From Anaerolineae bacterium (GTDB taxonomy: Bacteria > Chloroflexota > Anaerolineae > Promineifilales > Promineifilaceae), in assembly GCA_020848035.1 (NCBI GenBank), contig JADLAX010000090.1, positions 1 through 64,000 on the forward strand: a stretch of 64,000 bases of DNA. The letters are read 5' to 3'. The number at the start of each line of letters is the position of its first letter. The first letter of the stretch is position 1. The position numbers and the translations under genes are program-made. The notes under the pieces are model-generated. The model did not search any database. It saw only the letters and a list, made by a program, of their open reading frames with translations, and was not told where the DNA came from. Positions 60,895-64,000 of the stretch are shown one piece after another.

Positions 60895-63045
60895 ATGGAT
60901 GTATTTACCGCAGCCTCGCACCACGATGTTTTGGTCCTGGTTGTGCAAATAGCAATTCTTCTTTTTACCGCGCGCGCCCTGGGAGAAGTGGCGCAGCGAC
61001 TGGGCCAACCCTCGGTGGTGGGCGAAATTTTGGCCGGGATTGTGCTCGGCCCCTCCCTTTTAAGCAGCGTTATCCCCGCCTTTGGTGCCTGGATCGTGCC
61101 GCAAACGGAAGTGCAGGGTTACCTGCTGGAAGTGGTCAGCCTCATTGGGGCCATCTTTTTGCTGCTGATCACCGGCCTGGAGACAGACCTCTCGCTCATT
61201 CGCCGCCATGCCAGAACGGCCGTTGGCGTCTCTTTGGGTGGCATCACCTTCACCTTTTTGTCCGGCTTCCTGCTTGGCCAATTCCTGCCCGATTTTCTGC
61301 TGGCCGATAACAACGAACGGCTTGTTTTTGCCCTCTTTATCGCTACCGCCATGTCTATCTCCGCCATCCCGGTGATTGCCAAAGTATTGATGGATCTAAA
61401 CCTGATGCGGCGCGATGTGGGCCAGACCATCATCGCCGCCGGCATGAGCGACGACACCATCGGCTGGATTTTGCTTTCCGTCGTCGCCGGGTTGGCCAGC
61501 GGCGAAGCGATCACCGCAGGCAGCGTGCTGCAAACCGTGGGCAGCGTGCTCGCGTTTATGGCGATTAGCTTTACCCTGGGCCGCTGGTTTGTCAAAAAAG
61601 CACTCGATTTTGTCCAGGACAGGGTTGTCAGTCGTGACCGGCTGTTGACCCTGGTGATTGTGTTTACCTTTAGCTGGGGGGCCATTACCCAGGCACTCAA
61701 CCTGGAAGCCGTTTTGGGCGCTTTTGTGATGGGCATTATCTTTGGCCAGATACCCCGTCTGCCGCAAAGCGTGCACCACAAGCTGGAAAGCGTGGCGTTG
61801 GGCATCTTCTCGCCCATCTTTTTTGCCGTCGCCGGGTTAAAAGTCAACATCTTAAACCTGCTAGAGCCGCGCCTGTTGGTGATTGCCCTGATCGTGATCG
61901 CCATTGCCACCGGCGGCAAGGTGATTGGTACCTACATTGGCGCACGATTAATCGGCCGTCGCGATCATTGGACGGCGCTAAGCTTTGGTGCCGGGCTTAA
62001 CGCTCGTGGCGCGATGGAAATTATTATCGCCACCATTGGCTTAAACCTGGGCATCCTGGCCCAAGACATGTTCTCCATCATCGTGGTGATGGCCATGACC
62101 ACATCGTTGATGGCCCCCCCTGCGTTGCGCTGGGTGCTGAGCCGGGTAAACCCCAGCGAAGAAGAGATGAAGCGCCTGCGCCGCGAGGAACTAGCCGCAG
62201 GCAGCATGGTGGCCAACATTCACCGGGTACTGCTGCCCGTGCGCCAGCGTGAAAAAGGGGGTGGAGCCATTCAAACCATTGAAGCGCATGTGCTGGAAAA
62301 GCTGGCCGCGAAAACAGACCTTTCCCTGACGCTGCTTACGGTTGCCGAACAGGGCAAACGGGGCGCCGGGGCCGCCTTCCTCAAAGAACTCGCCTCGTTC
62401 TTCTCACAGAAGGAGCTGGTACCTAAAGTTGTGGAGGCAGATAATCCTTCCCAAGAAATTCTCGACGAAGCAGAAAAGGATTACGATCTGCTGGTTTTTG
62501 GCGCTTCGGAAAATAACCACAGCTCCAGCGTTGTGTTCACCCCGCTGGTAGATTACCTGGTGCGTATGGCACCGTGCCCCACCATTGTGGTGCAGGGGCA
62601 GCGGGTGCAGCCCAACTGGAATCCCAAACGGATTCTGGTGCCCACCAACGGCACACAGGCGGCACGCAACGCCGCAGAATTGGCCTTTGCCCTGGCCAGC
62701 GGCGAAGAGGACGAAATCCAGATTATGCACGTGGTTGTGGACAATACCAGCCGGTATTTTCTGGACGCCGACGGCACTATGTTTGAGAAACAGCTGCAAG
62801 TTGGCCAGGAGATGGTGCGTGAGCTGTGTGAATTGGGCAAATCCCAGGACGTGCAAATTACCACCGATATTCAGGTGGGCACAGACGTTGAGACCACGAT
62901 TCTGAACAAAGCCAGGGAGCATGCGGTGGACCTCATCATTTTGGGCACTGACGTGCGGTCGGGGTCAGAGCGGCTGTTTTTAGGACCACGGGTGGAACGG
63001 CTTCTGAAAAATGCGCCCTGCCCGGTGATTGTGTTGAACAGCTAA
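60895..63045 (+). CDS. Cation:proton antiporter (CPA2/Kef type) with two USP domains
   Basis: A 716-residue protein: about 12 membrane helices of a CPA2 antiporter (about 1-420), then two universal stress protein domains. The transporter part has SVVGEILAGIVLGPSLL, LLITGLETDLSLIRRH, SAIPVIAKVL, GMSDDTIGWILL (paired acidic residues) and GLNARGAMEII. The first USP domain (about 435-570) is degenerate in its ATP loop. The second (about 580-716) keeps GTDVRSGSERLFLGPRVERLLKNAPCPVIVLN (in pieces), close to the G-2x-G-9x-G(S/T) ATP motif. It would exchange Na+ or K+ for H+, with nucleotide-sensing tails. AAGGAG lies ahead of the ATG. A structured leader precedes it. Confidence 0.92.
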   Translation: MDVFTAASHHDVLVLVVQIAILLFTARALGEVAQRLGQPSVVGEILAGIVLGPSLLSSVIPAFGAWIVPQTEVQGYLLEVVSLIGAIFLLLITGLETDLSLIRRHARTAVGVSLGGITFTFLSGFLLGQFLPDFLLADNNERLVFALFIATAMSISAIPVIAKVLMDLNLMRRDVGQTIIAAGMSDDTIGWILLSVVAGLASGEAITAGSVLQTVGSVLAFMAISFTLGRWFVKKALDFVQDRVVSRDRLLTLVIVFTFSWGAITQALNLEAVLGAFVMGIIFGQIPRLPQSVHHKLESVALGIFSPIFFAVAGLKVNILNLLEPRLLVIALIVIAIATGGKVIGTYIGARLIGRRDHWTALSFGAGLNARGAMEIIIATIGLNLGILAQDMFSIIVVMAMTTSLMAPPALRWVLSRVNPSEEEMKRLRREELAAGSMVANIHRVLLPVRQREKGGGAIQTIEAHVLEKLAAKTDLSLTLLTVAEQGKRGAGAAFLKELASFFSQKELVPKVVEADNPSQEILDEAEKDYDLLVFGASENNHSSSVVFTPLVDYLVRMAPCPTIVVQGQRVQPNWNPKRILVPTNGTQAARNAAELAFALASGEEDEIQIMHVVVDNTSRYFLDADGTMFEKQLQVGQEMVRELCELGKSQDVQITTDIQVGTDVETTILNKAREHAVDLIILGTDVRSGSERLFLGPRVERLLKNAPCPVIVLNS

Positions 63046-63100
63046 AGTACAGAGAGTGGCCTAAGCTTGTGGTCGTTTAAGTCTTTGCGCGGGTAATCAC

Positions 63101-63290
63101 CCTCACCCCAGCCCTCTCCCTGAGAGGGAGAGGGAGCCAGATTCCCGCCCCCTCCTAGTACAGTCCGGCGGAAATCTAAACAACGTTATTATGACAAGTT
63201 GCCGGACTGTTTAAGTATTGCGCCTTCGTCAATAACCTTATGCGAACTTTCGGGGCGCAATACTAGGGGGAGGGTTAGGGTGGGGGTTGA
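63101..63290. repeat. GC-rich repeat (CCCTCTCCC family) split by a nested insertion
   Basis: CACCCTCACCCCAGCCCTCTC to about 63155 and GGGGAGGGTTAGGGTGGGGGT from 63266 are the two halves of the family seen at 56851 and 58320. Between them lies the element at 63156-63265. Confidence 0.85.
63156..63265. mobile_element. 110-base two-hairpin insertion with TAGTA...TACTA ends
   Basis: Starts TAGTACAGTCCGGC and ends GGCGCAATACTA. It holds two perfect long-loop stems: ACAGTCCGGC (63160-63169) with GCCGGACTGT (63201-63210), and AGTATTGCGCC (63214-63224) with GGCGCAATACT (63254-63264). AT-rich loops are unlike the GC-rich repeat it interrupts. No coding capacity. Confidence 0.75.
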
Positions 63291-63352
63291 AGGATTGCCC
63301 AATTGTTTTTTTTGGCATGGTTCAAAACCGAAGAAACGACCTTTACAATTTC

Positions 63353-63406
63353 GTAGCCGCGATTTCCAATCGCGTCCGAGTAAACGCGATTGGAAATCGC
63401 GGCTAC
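63353..63406. repeat. REP palindrome with flanking inverted arms
   Basis: GTAGCCGCGATTTCCAATCGC, a spacer, then ATTGGAAATCGCGGCTAC. It is framed by outer arms CTTTACAATTT (from 63341) and AAATTGTAAAG (to about 63425), giving a larger MITE-like unit. Same family as 56724-56777. Confidence 0.9.
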
Positions 63407-63453
63407 GGCCGAAAAATTGTAAAGATGATTTGGCTTACAATGAATCTGCGCGG

Positions 63454-63816
63454 GTGAATGAGTTGGTTTATCCAGACGCGACCGCTTTTATTGGGCAGAT
63501 GGTAACGGCCGTTATCGACCGCCCCGCCCTCTCCACCCACCCCAACGGCACCATCGTGTACCCCATCAACTACGGCTACCTGCCCGGCGTGCCCGCCCCC
63601 GACGGCGACGAATTAGATGTGTATGTGCTGAATATTGCCGAACCGCTGGCCCAATTTACCGGGCTGTGTATTGCCGTTATCCACCGCCTGAACGATAATG
63701 ACGACAAGCTGGTGCTTGTTCCCGCTGGCCAGACGGCCGCAGATGAACAAATCACCGCCCAGACCTGGTTTCAGGAACAATATTTTGAATCTATCATCAT
63801 TCGCAGCCCAACATAA
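63454..63816 (+). CDS. Inorganic pyrophosphatase-like protein, short form
   Basis: About 120 residues from a GTG start. HPNGTIVYPINYGYLPG, APDGDELDVYVLN, IAVIHRLNDNDDKLVLVPAG and WFQEQYFES match the short family I-like pyrophosphatase form common in some Firmicutes (VYPVNYGY, DGEELDAYVLG, DDVEDKLVV). The metal-binding acidic residues DGDELD and DNDDK are kept. It would split PPi to drive synthesis. The GTG at 63454 gives MNELVYPDATAFIG, so codons upstream, which lie in repeat DNA, are not included. Its TAA overlaps the next ATG (TAATG), so the two are coupled. Confidence 0.8.
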   Translation: MNELVYPDATAFIGQMVTAVIDRPALSTHPNGTIVYPINYGYLPGVPAPDGDELDVYVLNIAEPLAQFTGLCIAVIHRLNDNDDKLVLVPAGQTAADEQITAQTWFQEQYFESIIIRSPT

Positions 63817-64000
63817 TGCCTCTTTTTCCCGGTGAGCTTCTCAACAAGCGGTATCGCATCCTCAACCTGCTGGCCGATGGGCAGTACGCAGCTACCTACC
63901 GCGCCTGGGACGTGGTAGACGGCCAGGACGTGGCCCTCAAAGAGTACCGCGACAGCTCGGTGGCGATGCAGAAGCTGTTCCGCCAGGAAGCGCGCCGCCT
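63816..64000 (+). CDS. Ser/Thr protein kinase, N-terminal part (truncated by window)
   Basis: The first 61 codons read GELLNKRYRILNLLADGQYAATYRAWD and GQDVALKEYRD, the N-lobe of a PknB-type kinase: a Gly-loop-like LLADGQYAATYRA (the usual GxGGxG is altered) and the ATP-binding Lys in VALKEY. The start overlaps the pyrophosphatase stop codon (TAATG), so the two form an operon. The rest lies beyond the window, so domain content is unknown. Confidence 0.85.
   Translation, partial: MPLFPGELLNKRYRILNLLADGQYAATYRAWDVVDGQDVALKEYRDSSVAMQKLFRQEARR

Noticed and set aside
63199..63453. Upstream coding part of the pyrophosphatase frame
   Set aside because: It runs through a nested insertion and a REP palindrome. 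Homology begins at the GTG at 63454.

Overview
The window (64 kb, moderately GC-rich) looks like a chromosomal segment of a Chloroflexota bacterium, probably Anaerolineae/Ardenticatenia-like. This is inferred from the gene mix: fused membrane/spermidine synthase, GT39-type enzyme with an HPDE motif, DUF2723 protein, a giant alpha-2-macroglobulin, Thr/Pro-rich linkers, FGE-like proteins with effector-associated domains, and many TTG/GTG starts. No rRNA or tRNA was seen, so the placement is not proven. The octamer ACGGCCGT occurs roughly 90 times by eye, where 1-2 would be expected by chance.

Layout. 0.2-13.8 kb, mostly minus strand: alpha-2-macroglobulin, SDR, DUF1461, fused spermidine synthase, glycosyltransferase, ribosomal protein L25, carbonic anhydrase. 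14.2-24.4 kb, plus strand: receiver / metallo-beta-lactamase / receiver cluster, two penicillin-acylase-type Ntn hydrolases separated by a RAYT transposase between two near-identical REP palindromes, an FAD halogenase-like oxidoreductase, a TauE/SafE exporter. 24.5-35.4 kb: small acidic membrane protein, BirA, S1-domain protein, FtsK, TrkA-type channel, DUF2723 membrane protein, cystathionine gamma-synthase. 35.5-54.5 kb is an accessory, defence-like block: GIY-YIG nuclease plus CBS-HEPN-DUF4268 fusion between copies of a multi-hairpin repeat; NucS-like nuclease; EAD-FGE-EAD protein and receptor kinase; then PLD-SNF2 helicase, Eco57I/PglX-like methyltransferase, DUF262-DUF1524 nuclease, a small basic protein and a DprA/SLOG-like protein. 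54.5-64 kb: IS3 remnant, YihY, NUDIX, amidohydrolase, NACHT NTPase with a hydrophobic C-terminus, a structured RNA leader ahead of a cation:proton antiporter with USP domains, inorganic pyrophosphatase and the start of a Ser/Thr kinase.

How parts work together. The 44-54 kb cluster reads as one modification/restriction or phage-defence locus: helicase and PLD as effector or translocase, methyltransferase for self-marking, DUF262-DUF1524 as modification-responsive nuclease, DprA-like SLOG as possible sensor. About 8.6 kb of it (45.65-54.24 kb) has no ACGGCCGT by eye, although the octamer is dense elsewhere, which fits recent acquisition. The 35.7-38.0 kb cassette (CBS ligand sensor fused to a HEPN RNase-like domain, with a GIY-YIG partner) is a second candidate system.

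The window is also full of small palindromic elements. Seven clear ones are bounded by GTAG...CTAC or close variants, the tetranucleotide recognised by RAYT transposases; some supply stop codons and one abuts a truncated transposase. Other repeats sit in frame inside membrane-protein genes and one acylase gene.
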